61,811 bases of DNA from Prochlorococcus marinus str. MIT 9201 (GTDB lineage Bacteria; Cyanobacteriota; Cyanobacteriia; PCC-6307; Cyanobiaceae). This document shows, piece by piece, positions 8,352 through 17,069 of this stretch; the first letter of the stretch is position 1, and each line of letters opens with the position of its first letter. The notes below the pieces were generated by a model, which saw nothing but the letters and a program-made list of their open reading frames with translations, searched no databases and was not told the origin of the DNA. The translations under genes and the position numbers were made by a program. The DNA is taken from assembly GCF_000759955.1 (NCBI RefSeq), contig NZ_JNAL01000009.1, positions 1 to 61,811 on the forward strand. Reading direction: 5' to 3'.

Positions 8352-9536
8352 TTAACCTTTAGATAAATTTCTTCCCTTCCAGGTCCAACCAACTCCAGTA
8401 TATGTTTTATAAATCGAAAGCAGACTTATATAAAATACAATTATCCCTCCTATGCCATTTAAATACCAATAATTTAATGGGATTTCATATTTCGCTTTTA
8501 ACCAAATTCTTTTAAAAAGATAAGTGCATAAAGCCAGAGAAGAAAATAAAGTTGTGCATAAAATTTTTAAAGAATAATTATTAAATAAAATAATTGAAGA
8601 GGTAAAAAATAATACCCAAGGAAGACTAAAATTTAAAAATACAAATATTGATCCTGAAATTGATCTGAAGAGATCTTTCTCTAAACCTACAAACCAGTTT
8701 TTACTCCATCCCTCAATTAGGGAATTTAAATCCTGATACATATTTAATGAAATATCTTTAATAGCTATTAAAAAATTTAATTTTAAATTTCTATTTTTGA
8801 TCTTTTTGGCCAGAGCTATATCTTCAACTACTTCATCAAAAGTCCCTTCATGTCCGCCAATCAATTCATAGGATTCTTTCTTAAAAAGCATAAAAGGGCC
8901 AGCTGCAAATGATGTATTATTTCTACTATCGTTTGTATCAGAGATGGGGAAACCTATCATTAATAAGCTAGTCATAATAGGCTGTACCATCCACTCTGCC
9001 AAGCAATTGCAATTAACTTTTGGAGCTAGAGATAATAAATCAATATTATCTTCGCATGCTTTAAATAGAGCATTATAAATACAATTTTTTCCTAAAATTA
9101 CATCTGCATCAATAAAAAGTATCCATTCAGAATTTATCTTCTTAGAACCTACAGAACAAGGCCAATTTTTACCAACCCAATTTTTATCTTCAGGTCTTTT
9201 TCCTGATGAAATGATTTCCAATTCTTTTGAATTTTTAAATATTTCTTCTTTTAAGTTTTTTGCTTTTAAAAAGGTTTTGTCAGTACTTAAATCATCTACT
9301 ACCAATATTTTAAAATTGATACTGGGTCTTTTAATTTCACTTAATGATTTTAAGCACTTGGCAATATTTAATTCCTCATTATAAACAGGGATAATTATTG
9401 TAAGACTCGTATCTATAGGTTTTTCAGAATTAATATTTTGAAGAAAAGGAGCATTACTAAAGCTGTATTTCTCAATAATGAAGGTGCCTAAAGCTGATAT
9501 AAAAGTAAAAATTGAAAGCAATAGTAAAAAGAACAT
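8352..9536 (-). CDS. Family 2 glycosyltransferase, membrane-anchored
   Basis: The 394-residue protein has a GT-A domain with IIIPVYNEELNI near residue 48, VVDDLSTD for nucleotide binding and a DAD metal site (FIDADVILG). An N-terminal hydrophobic helix and three to four C-terminal membrane spans complete it. The architecture resembles HpnB or carotenoid/lipid glycosyltransferases that act at the membrane. The acceptor is unknown. It lies in the accessory region and stands alone on the minus strand, consistent with a surface-modifying island gene. Confidence 0.82.
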   Translation of the reverse strand: MFFLLLLSIFTFISALGTFIIEKYSFSNAPFLQNINSEKPIDTSLTIIIPVYNEELNIAKCLKSLSEIKRPSINFKILVVDDLSTDKTFLKAKNLKEEIFKNSKELEIISSGKRPEDKNWVGKNWPCSVGSKKINSEWILFIDADVILGKNCIYNALFKACEDNIDLLSLAPKVNCNCLAEWMVQPIMTSLLMIGFPISDTNDSRNNTSFAAGPFMLFKKESYELIGGHEGTFDEVVEDIALAKKIKNRNLKLNFLIAIKDISLNMYQDLNSLIEGWSKNWFVGLEKDLFRSISGSIFVFLNFSLPWVLFFTSSIILFNNYSLKILCTTLFSSLALCTYLFKRIWLKAKYEIPLNYWYLNGIGGIIVFYISLLSIYKTYTGVGWTWKGRNLSKG

Positions 9537-9583
9537 ATTTCTACATCATATTTCTGAGTTAATATAAATCAAATTTTAATTAT

Positions 9584-9688
9584 TTACTTTTTATTTTTTA
9601 AAGGATCAAATCTAATATCAAAAGAAACTACAATTCCAATACTTATAAGCAATAAACCAATAGCTATTTGAGGAGTGGGTAAAATCAT
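9584..9688 (-). CDS. Micro-protein with one membrane span (34 aa)
   Basis: ATG at 9688 opens a 34-residue frame with one hydrophobic helix (IAIGLLLISIGIVVSF) and a short basic tail. Its stop lies 48 bases upstream of the glycosyltransferase start, so the two could share a transcript. There is no homology evidence; size and composition match other tiny membrane genes of the window. Confidence 0.45.
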   Translation of the reverse strand: MILPTPQIAIGLLLISIGIVVSFDIRFDPLKNKK

Positions 9689-9784
9689 AAAAAAAAATAT
9701 TTACATCACCCTATCTAAAAAATTTGGGGATTGATGCAAGATTGCATATTATTAACTTTATAAAAAACTTGAAAAAAATCTAAA

Positions 9785-9982
9785 ATGGCAAACTCTCAAA
9801 ATGATATTGATATTTATTACGCGGTAGGAAATGCCAATACTAAAAGACAAGAAAATGAAATAGCTGCAATAATGAAAATAAGAAATGAAGCAGGCTGGAA
9901 ATTAATTTCAACCAGTACAGCAGTTGTAGATACTAAGAATCAATTTTCAAATCTTTATCTTTTTTGGGAAAAGGATATCTAG
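9785..9982 (+). CDS. Small hypothetical protein (65 aa), DUF4177-like
   Basis: This 65-residue soluble protein ends in a GWKLISTSTA...NLYLFWEKD pattern. That resembles the short beta-strand DUF4177 fold (Trp-x-Leu-hydrophobic turn, final hydrophobic strand). The match is by eye and weak. It has a clean ATG and precedes the hydrolase gene on the same strand. Confidence 0.55.
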   Translation: MANSQNDIDIYYAVGNANTKRQENEIAAIMKIRNEAGWKLISTSTAVVDTKNQFSNLYLFWEKDI

Positions 9983-10064
9983 CTTTTTTATATTCAAAAA
10001 ATGTTTCAATCTAAATATTTTTCTGCTAATCATTTAAGCGAGAGTATATTTTTTATAGATAATA

Positions 10065-10763
10065 ATTAAAAAAATTAATAATCCAATAATTATTCTTGGT
10101 GGTTTTCTCATTACCAAAGAAGCTTATGATGAAGCTAAAAACATAATTGAAAATGTTTTCAAAAGAAAAGTATATGTGGTAGATGTTACTAGAAAAGATT
10201 GGTTCAAAAGCAATTCTGAAAAAGGCTGGGTAGATATTCTAAATAAAGTTAGAGATACAGTTAATTTTGCACTAAAAGAAAATAAATCTAGAAAAATAGA
10301 TTTTATTGGTCATAGTTCCGGTGGCGTAATGTTGAGACTTTATCTATCTGAGGAACCTTTTAATAATGAGATATTTAATGGTAAATCTCATACCAAAAAT
10401 TTAATTACATTAGGTAGCCCGCATCAGGCAGTAAAAGCGACTGCATTAAGAAAATTTGTAGATGAAAAATACCCAGGCAATTTTTTTAAAAATATAAATT
10501 ACGTTACTGTTGGAGGTGAAGTTGAAATTAAATCTAAACAAACATCTCTAATAACTAAAATTATTGCGAAAGGATCATATAAATCAATTTCTGGAGATAA
10601 AAATTCTATTGGCGACGGTTTAGTACCTTTATCATCATCTCTTTTAAAAGGATCCCAGAAAATAATTCTTCCTGAAACAGTACATGGGGGTATTTTTGGA
10701 AAAAACTGGTATTGCACGTCTTCAAAAGTAAGACAATGGTGGAAACAAGTACATTGGAAATAG
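10065..10763 (+). CDS. Alpha/beta hydrolase (lipase/esterase-like), start uncertain
   Basis: The lipase motif GHSSGG gives a Ser nucleophile, GDGLVPLSS supplies the probable Asp, and TVHGGIF the His. The first ATG (10176) would remove the conserved strand that reads PIIILGGFLITKEAY, which is clearly encoded upstream. The frame is open back to a stop at 10056, and the only start-like codon before this strand is ATT at 10065, giving KKINNPIIILGG. Either ATT is used or the start codon was lost by mutation. The substrate is unknown. The protein is about 232 residues with this start. Confidence 0.7.
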   Translation: MKKINNPIIILGGFLITKEAYDEAKNIIENVFKRKVYVVDVTRKDWFKSNSEKGWVDILNKVRDTVNFALKENKSRKIDFIGHSSGGVMLRLYLSEEPFNNEIFNGKSHTKNLITLGSPHQAVKATALRKFVDEKYPGNFFKNINYVTVGGEVEIKSKQTSLITKIIAKGSYKSISGDKNSIGDGLVPLSSSLLKGSQKIILPETVHGGIFGKNWYCTSSKVRQWWKQVHWK

Positions 10764-10844
10764 AGCTATTTTACTTTTTGTATTAACTTTTGATTTCTTC
10801 TTCAACTAAAAACATTTATTGTAAATATATTATTCAGATATAGA

Positions 10845-11480
10845 TTGATTTTTGTGGTTGAAGCTTTATCAGGAAACTGGGGAATTTTATTAATTTTACT
10901 TTTAAGATTTACGAGTATCGTTATTCCTATCTTACCGGGAACTTATTGTTTATTAATTTCTGGATATCTTTTTGGATTAGTAAATGGATTACTTCTAAGT
11001 TTTATTGCAGATTTAGTGGCATGCTCAATTAGTTTTTCTTTATCAAGAAAATTTGGGAGGAAAATACTTCAACGAATTATGTCTAAAAAATATTTAGATA
11101 AATTTGAAAATCTATCCAAAAAATATCTTGAGAAAAACTTATTTCTTCTAACTGGTTTTTTAATGACGGGTTGGTTTGATTTTGTAAGTTATGGAGTTGG
11201 GCTTACTAAATTAAGGTTTAGAAAATTTCTTTTAGCTTTAATTGTTAGTGCTCTTCTTTCAGATTTACCATTTGTTGCCACTGGAAATGGATTTAGAGAA
11301 TTACAAAACCAGAATTTCAATATAAAAAAAATTTTAGATGGAGAAGTCCCATCACTTCAACGAGAATATTTAATTGTATTTATCGTAAGCGTGATATTAA
11401 TATTCGGTTTGGGAATTATAAGAAATCTAATTGAAAGGAAGTATCTTAAATCAACAAATGAAGCTGGGAATTTTGATTAA
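10845..11480 (+). CDS. TVP38/TMEM64 (VTT-domain) membrane protein
   Basis: The 211-residue membrane protein has a VTT/DedA-like core: a re-entrant PGTYCLLISGYLFG segment, a basic FGRK loop, the MTGWFDFVSYGVGLTKLRFRKFL segment and a C-terminal span. Family members are lipid scramblase or flippase-like proteins of unknown substrate. The start is taken as TTG 10845; GTG at 10854 is possible. It follows the hydrolase by about 80 bases. Confidence 0.78.
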   Translation: MIFVVEALSGNWGILLILLLRFTSIVIPILPGTYCLLISGYLFGLVNGLLLSFIADLVACSISFSLSRKFGRKILQRIMSKKYLDKFENLSKKYLEKNLFLLTGFLMTGWFDFVSYGVGLTKLRFRKFLLALIVSALLSDLPFVATGNGFRELQNQNFNIKKILDGEVPSLQREYLIVFIVSVILIFGLGIIRNLIERKYLKSTNEAGNFD

Positions 11481-11518
11481 CCATAGCACTCATATTATAT
11501 AAACTACTGTAAAACACT

Positions 11519-11773
11519 TTATTTACCCTTTGATAAAAAGTAATTTAAAAAAATACCTCCTGCAACTAATAAACCTCCAACTGCGATAAAAATAATTAAA
11601 TCTAAAATTGATTTATCAGTATTTACTTTTAAGAAAGTTAAGGCAAAGGCTACTGAAGGAAATAATAATATTATTTTAGGAATTATTGATTCATACCATT
11701 TTTTTAAAACAGTATCTTCTTCTTCGTTTAATTTTTGATAAATCTTTTCAAGCTTATCTTTTTGTTCTTCCAT
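11519..11773 (-). CDS. Small two-span membrane protein with coiled N terminus (84 aa)
   Basis: A charged helical N terminus of about 28 residues precedes two hydrophobic helices separated by a short NTDKS loop. No family was recognised. It is last of a close set of three minus-strand genes (11519, 11778, 11968) separated by only four bases each, which suggests one transcript. Confidence 0.6.
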   Translation of the reverse strand: MEEQKDKLEKIYQKLNEEEDTVLKKWYESIIPKIILLFPSVAFALTFLKVNTDKSILDLIIFIAVGGLLVAGGIFLNYFLSKGK

Positions 11774-11777
11774 AAAT

Positions 11778-11963
11778 TTAATTTTTCTGATCTTTAAATG
11801 ATTGTATGAATTCTAGCTTTCTTGCAAGTCTATGAAGACCTACCCAAGTTGCTGTTTTTCTTTGAGCAGAAATTATTACTTTTTGTTTATTTTTTGGCGT
11901 TAAGTCGTATGTTTTGAGAAGTTTTCCCAGAGATTTTGAATTAGCAGAGTTGCATGTATTCAT
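11778..11963 (-). CDS. Small basic hypothetical protein (61 aa)
   Basis: This is a 61-residue lysine/arginine-rich soluble protein with no recognised domain. It sits between the HhH protein and a two-span membrane protein with tiny gaps. Basic composition makes nucleic-acid binding possible, but that is inference only. Confidence 0.6.
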   Translation of the reverse strand: MNTCNSANSKSLGKLLKTYDLTPKNKQKVIISAQRKTATWVGLHRLARKLEFIQSFKDQKN

Positions 11964-11967
11964 TATT

Positions 11968-12678
11968 TTAATTTTTAATTTTTGAAATCAAACTTTTTCC
12001 AAGCCCCTTAATCTCTATTAATTCACTATAAGGTGCATTAAGAACTTGTTCTTTAGTAAGATATCCAGATTCCCATAATATTAAAGCAGTATTTTTAGTA
12101 ACTCCATTTAGTTCGCACAAAATATTTCTAAAGAAAGAATCAGGAAATCTTTTCTCTAAAACCAACTTTTTATAAATGTCTTTATAAGCTTCTGATTTAA
12201 TACTTAGTTCATCATTTATCATAAATAATTTTTTTTCTATAGAAATATTGGATTCAACAATTGTTCTAAAATCAACTAAAAAGCTTTTAAAATCATCTTC
12301 TAATTTTGATTTGGGTGGAATTCTTCCAATATCAGAAGGTCTTGCATAAATCATATTTTGAGAAATATTTGCCAATTCTTCAAATTCCTCTTCATGTCCA
12401 TGCCTCCTTATCCAATATCCAAAATTTCCAGAGGGATCTCCATCTTTTCCAAGGTTATTTGGTTCACCTATTAATTCTGGTTTTACTGATGTATCTTTCG
12501 TAATAAAACCATCTTTTTCTATACAAATTCTTGGAGTTGTCAATGATAAATTACAAGTATATTCCCAACCTGTTGTCACAGAATCGGCCCAGAGATCATT
12601 GGAATTTTCAAGAGGATCTTCAGAAATAACTTCTTCTCTTTTGTTCCAATTTTTGAAAAAATGATCAAATAAATTCAT
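11968..12678 (-). CDS. Helix-hairpin-helix domain protein
   Basis: The protein is about 236 residues. ATG 12678 is preferred over TTG 12690 because a GGAAAG ribosome-binding site precedes it. The N-terminal half has no recognised domain. The last 45 residues form a helix-hairpin-helix (NTALILWESGYLTKEQVLNA, then IEIKGLGKSLISKI), a non-specific DNA- or RNA-binding fold. It may bind nucleic acid together with the small basic protein encoded next to it. No nuclease motif is seen. Confidence 0.7.
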   Translation of the reverse strand: MNLFDHFFKNWNKREEVISEDPLENSNDLWADSVTTGWEYTCNLSLTTPRICIEKDGFITKDTSVKPELIGEPNNLGKDGDPSGNFGYWIRRHGHEEEFEELANISQNMIYARPSDIGRIPPKSKLEDDFKSFLVDFRTIVESNISIEKKLFMINDELSIKSEAYKDIYKKLVLEKRFPDSFFRNILCELNGVTKNTALILWESGYLTKEQVLNAPYSELIEIKGLGKSLISKIKN

Positions 12679-12723
12679 TGCACTTTCCAAGAAAATAATG
12701 TGATTAATTACACAAAAGGGTCA

Positions 12724-13911
12724 TTATTTTGTAGTAAGAAATCTATCAAATTCCCAGCAGCTTATATCAAAACTACAATTTTTATTTAATGCTTTTTCCG
12801 CAAGACATTTACCAATTAATGGTGCAAATTTAAATGACTGGCCAGATCCACCTGAAAAAACAGTGATATTTGATTTAGGTTTATCGAGAATAAAATTAAC
12901 ATCATTTGTCATTGTATATGGACTGACAAAAGTTTCATCACAACTTATTACACCATCAAAATTATTAATCATAAAATCATCAAGCATTTTTATTAGAGGT
13001 TCCATAAAAGGTTTTTTCATAGCATCCTCATCACCACCAATTAATTCTGGAGGTGTCCAATCAATTCCAACTTTTATTCTGGGAACATTATTTTTATTTC
13101 TACTTAAGACGGGGAAACCATAATACAAACCACCATCATCTCCTCTTGATTTCTGGAAGCAGAACCATTGCGGATAACTATTTATGAAATCCTCATCAAC
13201 TAGATAATGAGCCCAGAGCATCGGCCAAATTTTTAAATCTTGTATTAAACCTATTGGTTCCAATAATTCATTAGTCCACATTCCAGATGCAACTATTAAT
13301 TGATCAAAATTTACAGATTGATTTCCTATTATTTCAAGAGAATTATTTTTGTCGTCTATTCTTTTAATTCTGCAACCTTCGTAAATCTGATTACCATTAT
13401 TTCTTATGATTTGAATCCAATTTTCAATCGCTTTATCACTTAATATTGCTCCTGCACTTGGTTCAAAAAGTCCTACAAAATGGTCTTTGGGTTTTATAGG
13501 AAATCTTTCAGAAATCTTTTCAGATGTTAAAAACTCATAAGGTATATTTTGCTCATCCATAACTTTCTGAGCACCAGGTATGGAACCTTCTATGGTTTCT
13601 TCGTCCCAGGATTCACCATAAAACAATAATCCATGTTCTTTTCTGAGAGGATATTTTGATACTAATTCCTGCCCAGCCCATAATTTATTTGACTCTTTAG
13701 CAAGTTTGCATAACACAGGATCAGAATACATTTCTCTATACATTCTGGACTCTCCAAAACTACTACCATCGCAATGAGCAAGTTTTTCAGATTCAAAAAC
13801 AGCTACATTTTTTACTCCCATTTGACTTAGTGATGCTGCTGCACTTAGGCCTGCCATACCTCCGCCGATAATGGCCACATCAAGATGTTCAGGGATATTA
13901 ATATTATTCAT
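12724..13911 (-). CDS. FAD-dependent amine oxidase, sarcosine/N-methyl-amino-acid oxidase family
   Basis: The 395-residue protein has the FAD motif DVAIIGGGMAGLSAA at residues 11-25 and the MSOX/SolA fold throughout. It should oxidise a secondary or N-methyl amine. The covalent-flavin Cys of sarcosine oxidase (C-M-Y-T) aligns with S-P-Y-T in FVSPYTMTND, so covalent FAD attachment is unlikely. It is last of a three-gene unit with a dehydrogenase (4-base gap) and a SABATH-type methyltransferase. The context suggests a pathway that methylates, oxidises and deaminates an amino acid or related amine; the substrate is unknown. Confidence 0.82.
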   Translation of the reverse strand: MNNINIPEHLDVAIIGGGMAGLSAAASLSQMGVKNVAVFESEKLAHCDGSSFGESRMYREMYSDPVLCKLAKESNKLWAGQELVSKYPLRKEHGLLFYGESWDEETIEGSIPGAQKVMDEQNIPYEFLTSEKISERFPIKPKDHFVGLFEPSAGAILSDKAIENWIQIIRNNGNQIYEGCRIKRIDDKNNSLEIIGNQSVNFDQLIVASGMWTNELLEPIGLIQDLKIWPMLWAHYLVDEDFINSYPQWFCFQKSRGDDGGLYYGFPVLSRNKNNVPRIKVGIDWTPPELIGGDEDAMKKPFMEPLIKMLDDFMINNFDGVISCDETFVSPYTMTNDVNFILDKPKSNITVFSGGSGQSFKFAPLIGKCLAEKALNKNCSFDISCWEFDRFLTTK

Positions 13912-13915
13912 TAAT

Positions 13916-14959
13916 TTAAAATGACTCTCCTATGATATCCTGCTTTTCATTTTTTATTAATTCTAAAATTTCCTGAGAAGCTAATCCACTCTGCTCAAGA
14001 GCTAGGTAAGAAATACATTTTTTCTTTACTTCATTCTTTACAAAATCATATACCTTTTGAGGTGATGTTTTAGACCATTTAACCGGCGCATATCTTTCAA
14101 TTGAATCAGCTATTACTGCTCCTGCATTAACAAGAGGATCAGGAAGTATAAAAACATTTGAATCTCTCAACTTTTGAGCAATCTTATCATTTTCAAAAGG
14201 AGCATTTGCAGCTGAAATAATAGCTTTAGAATTTAAAAGAAACTGAGAAATATTTTTATTTATTAATCCCGAGATTGAGCAGGGGAGAATCACATCAAAA
14301 TTCTTCCTGTACCAATTTTCGTCATTTCCAAGGGAAATAGCACCCTCAATATCAGTTTTTTCTAAATCAATATCAACAACATAAGTTTTTATATCTCTTT
14401 TAATTAATTCATAAGCGACTGTACTGCCAACCGAACCGCATCCATGAACCAGAACACCATTTGAAAGATCGCACTGGATACATTTTTCAAAAGCTTCAAA
14501 GGCACCTATAACTCCCATCGCAGTGGCAGTACTTGCATCAACATTACTATTAACAGCTGCAAGGACATGAGGAGTCAATTTATATAATTTTTCCATATCA
14601 TTCACATTAGTATTCAAGTCACATCCGGTTATCATTCTTCCTTCAAGATTTTCTAGAAGTTCAGATGTTACTGAGATAAGTTTTTCTTTCACTGATAAAA
14701 TATCTGAAGATCTAGCAACAACTTTCCCACCAGAAAAACCAGTGGAATATAGATCATGTTTACTCTTCATAAGATTCGCAAGTTTGAACCCATCCTGAAG
14801 ACATTCCATATCAGTTTCATAATTAAGAAGCCTTAAACCTCCATTGGCAGGGTGATCGTCAGGTTTATTTTCAGCAACTATGAAAACTGATAATTCATCA
14901 CTTATGTATTCAGCAAGGACACCTACCTCACTTTTTAATTGAGTCTGTAAATTAACCAT
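13916..14959 (-). CDS. Glu/Leu/Phe/Val dehydrogenase family protein
   Basis: The 347-residue protein resembles leucine/valine dehydrogenases, which reversibly deaminate an amino acid with NAD(P). GGLRLLNY carries the substrate loop, TGFSGGKVV the Lys expected for catalysis, DLNTN the catalytic Asp region, and VHGCGSVGS the nucleotide-binding motif. The N-terminal part is shorter than in glutamate dehydrogenase. Its ATG overlaps the methyltransferase stop at 14959, so it is translationally coupled. Substitutions in the usually GGGKG loop (SGGKV) leave the exact activity open. Confidence 0.82.
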   Translation of the reverse strand: MVNLQTQLKSEVGVLAEYISDELSVFIVAENKPDDHPANGGLRLLNYETDMECLQDGFKLANLMKSKHDLYSTGFSGGKVVARSSDILSVKEKLISVTSELLENLEGRMITGCDLNTNVNDMEKLYKLTPHVLAAVNSNVDASTATAMGVIGAFEAFEKCIQCDLSNGVLVHGCGSVGSTVAYELIKRDIKTYVVDIDLEKTDIEGAISLGNDENWYRKNFDVILPCSISGLINKNISQFLLNSKAIISAANAPFENDKIAQKLRDSNVFILPDPLVNAGAVIADSIERYAPVKWSKTSPQKVYDFVKNEVKKKCISYLALEQSGLASQEILELIKNEKQDIIGESF

Positions 14960-16011
14960 TAAACTTTCTCCATCATCAGGTGATGCTCCACGTAATCAAG
15001 ACTCCAACTTTCAGGATCAGATTTTATTCGGCTAGTTAATCGATCAAAAAGTATATCAACGGGATTTACATTTCTTGAGTTATTCTCATCCAAAGCAGCC
15101 GCGAAACTGTGTTTGCTCCAACTACGAATGGTCTCCATCAAGCCAATGGAGAATTCCTCAGTATTTTGAGTTTTCCTCCACTTTCCCTTGTAAGGACAAT
15201 CCACATAAACTGTTCTTTCCTTTAAAAGTCTCAATCCATTTTTATAAGCGGCAGAATCTTCATTAGTTAAAGGTGATGTAAATTCTTCAGGAGACTTATA
15301 GAAATTCTGAATTGTGCCATTTTTATATTCAATTTCGGTAATAAGATTTTCATCGCACAATTCCTTCCAGATTGAATGAATCTGATCATGAACATTTAAA
15401 GTTTTTCCTCCATTATTTCCGAGATATCTATCTTCGTAGTCTCTGGATAAATTTACAGTAAGTAATTTACCTCCGACTTTAAGCTCTCTGCTCCTCATTT
15501 CAAGAATCTGATTCCAGTCGAACAATGCCTGTTCAAGAAAATCGTTTCTTGCTCTGTTGTTGTCTGAAGCAAGTACATGGGTATGATCATCAAGAGTTTC
15601 CACCTTCTTGTTAAGCCAGTGCATAGCCGTGGCAGAGAAACCGAAATCAATGAAACCATTAGGGACAAGCTGATCATAAAAACTACCGGCACACATAAGG
15701 GTAGAGACTGATTCTTGACCGGAAGAATGGAGTGAAAGATTGTTTATAAGAGCCTCATTATCATTTGAATAAAGATCATTTCCGATGAGCGAGATCTGTG
15801 TTGTTGTTGTTCTTTCTTGAATATCCTTTATTATCTTTCCCCAGAATTCAGAAGCGGTTCCCCCATCGGCCGCGCCATAATCCATGAGGAATAAATTATC
15901 TTCAATCTTTAAATCTGCGATGCATTCACCTGCCCAGTCACTTGCAAGATCAATACAAAGCTTAGCCCCAGCGGTCTGCTCGCTGTAGCCCTTCGTCATT
16001 GCTATTACCAT
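14959..16011 (-). CDS. SABATH-type SAM-dependent (carboxyl) methyltransferase
   Basis: The 350-residue protein matches the family of salicylate, benzoate and theobromine methyltransferases, which make methyl esters or N-methyl products. Visible features are the SAM loop MDYGAADGGTA near residue 45, the aromatic/substrate motif FGFSATAMHWLNK, and a C-terminal cap domain. ATG 16011 is chosen; TTG 16014 and ATG 15999 are alternatives. It heads the three-gene unit. Its G+C appears higher than that of its neighbours, which suggests recent transfer. The unit ends about 140 bases before a decayed tRNA remnant, as expected for island cargo. Confidence 0.82.
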   Translation of the reverse strand: MVIAMTKGYSEQTAGAKLCIDLASDWAGECIADLKIEDNLFLMDYGAADGGTASEFWGKIIKDIQERTTTTQISLIGNDLYSNDNEALINNLSLHSSGQESVSTLMCAGSFYDQLVPNGFIDFGFSATAMHWLNKKVETLDDHTHVLASDNNRARNDFLEQALFDWNQILEMRSRELKVGGKLLTVNLSRDYEDRYLGNNGGKTLNVHDQIHSIWKELCDENLITEIEYKNGTIQNFYKSPEEFTSPLTNEDSAAYKNGLRLLKERTVYVDCPYKGKWRKTQNTEEFSIGLMETIRSWSKHSFAAALDENNSRNVNPVDILFDRLTSRIKSDPESWSLDYVEHHLMMEKV

Positions 16012-16154
16012 CAAATATTAAGAAATTATTAAGACCAGTTAATACTACACAGATATTTTTATTTCCGCGGACGATCCCTAAAATGAGGTTTTAAAAAGCA
16101 CAATTTTTTAGATCATTGTTACCTGAAAAACTTTATCCATATTCAATAAAAAAA

Positions 16155-16327
16155 TGGACTTTGTGCAATAAACATCACTCCCTAGAAATAATTTGACAGT
16201 CACTTTAATTACATTTAGCTTTATTCTGCACACTTCAGAATTCTTGTGCTGCAGGCAATCCTATCCATTCCAACCCTGCCCACTTTAAAGATTGCCCTTT
16301 TAGCTCAGCAGTAGAGCACTCCCTTTT
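16155..16327 (+). repeat. tRNA-derived remnant R1 (att-like) with ~110-bp leading block
   Basis: From 16155 the sequence parallels 18645 onward (TGGACTT..., CCCTAGnAATAATTTGACAG, TTATTCTGCACACT, GCAGGCAATCC-like). It then enters a copy of the tRNA-Tyr 3' end (CCCTGCCCACTTT) and the first 34 bases of tRNA-Thr (16294-16327). Similarity to tRNA-Thr stops in the anticodon loop. It has the same orientation as the intact tRNAs at 4921-5084. It is best read as an old attachment site. Confidence 0.82.
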
Positions 16328-16385
16328 CGTTCTTAGTTCTTAAAAAATCAAAATAAATTCATTTCTCTATTCAATTAATTAAATT

Positions 16386-16757
16386 TCAAGCATTAAAATA
16401 AGGTATAAGATTATTTTTAAATATATTTACTGAAAGGACAAATAAGGAAAAAATGGTTAGCTGGACAATAAGCCAAGCTAACATTTTATAGTTCGGATTT
16501 TTTGTGAAAAGTGAGATGTTTTTTGTGATAAGAGAATTCAAGTGAACCCTCTCCTTATTGTTGACTACATTGATCAAATCTTTTTTCTCATTTTTATTTT
16601 TATCTTTCAAATCTTGATCCATAAATGTGTCAATTAGTTTTTTTGATTTGTTTATCTCAGGTTTTTTAATTTGTAGTTTCTTTACTAAAAGGATGTTTCC
16701 ATATATCCAAAATGAAAAACCTATGACTAGCGGAAATAATGATTTGAAATTTATCAA
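16386..16757 (-). CDS. Hypothetical membrane protein (123 aa)
   Basis: An N-terminal span (LFPLVIGFSFWIYGNILLV) and a C-terminal span (AWLIVQLTIFSLFVLSV) flank a lysine-rich middle. TTG 16757 is the likely start and has AGGGAA six bases upstream. A 33-residue membrane micro-protein ends three bases before it, so the two may be co-translated. No family was recognised. Confidence 0.55.
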   Translation of the reverse strand: MINFKSLFPLVIGFSFWIYGNILLVKKLQIKKPEINKSKKLIDTFMDQDLKDKNKNEKKDLINVVNNKERVHLNSLITKNISLFTKNPNYKMLAWLIVQLTIFSLFVLSVNIFKNNLIPYFNA

Positions 16758-16760
16758 AAT

Positions 16761-16862
16761 TTATTCCCTTAAGCTTATCCCAAGCCTTAGTGCTAATGTT
16801 CCTGCGAAGATTACAATCAGTAATCCCAAAGCAATCAGAATTATTTCTTTGGATGATTCCAT
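16761..16862 (-). CDS. Micro-protein with one membrane span (33 aa)
   Basis: ATG 16862 opens a 33-residue frame with one hydrophobic helix (IILIALGLLIVIFAGTLAL) and a basic C terminus. It ends three bases before the next gene start, whose ribosome-binding site lies in its last codons. Confidence 0.5.
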   Translation of the reverse strand: MESSKEIILIALGLLIVIFAGTLALRLGISLRE

Positions 16863-17069
16863 TTTTAATTTTCTCTTTGAAAATATTGTTTTTTCCCAAT
16901 TAACAGGTAAACAAGAGCTTCAAACATCTTTTATTTAAAATTTTAAAATAACTAATAAGATTTATTTTCAAGATAGGAAGAAAATATGAACTTCTAAAAG
17001 ATAAATATTATATCCTTCAAAGTAATCAATGAATTTGTTTGAATAAAAAATTCCAAAAGTTGAGAAAAG

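Noticed and set aside
16627-16938. Plus-strand frame of 103 codons overlapping two minus-strand membrane genes
   Set aside because: It has no ribosome-binding site or domain, and the minus-strand genes have a good site and membrane-helix patterns.
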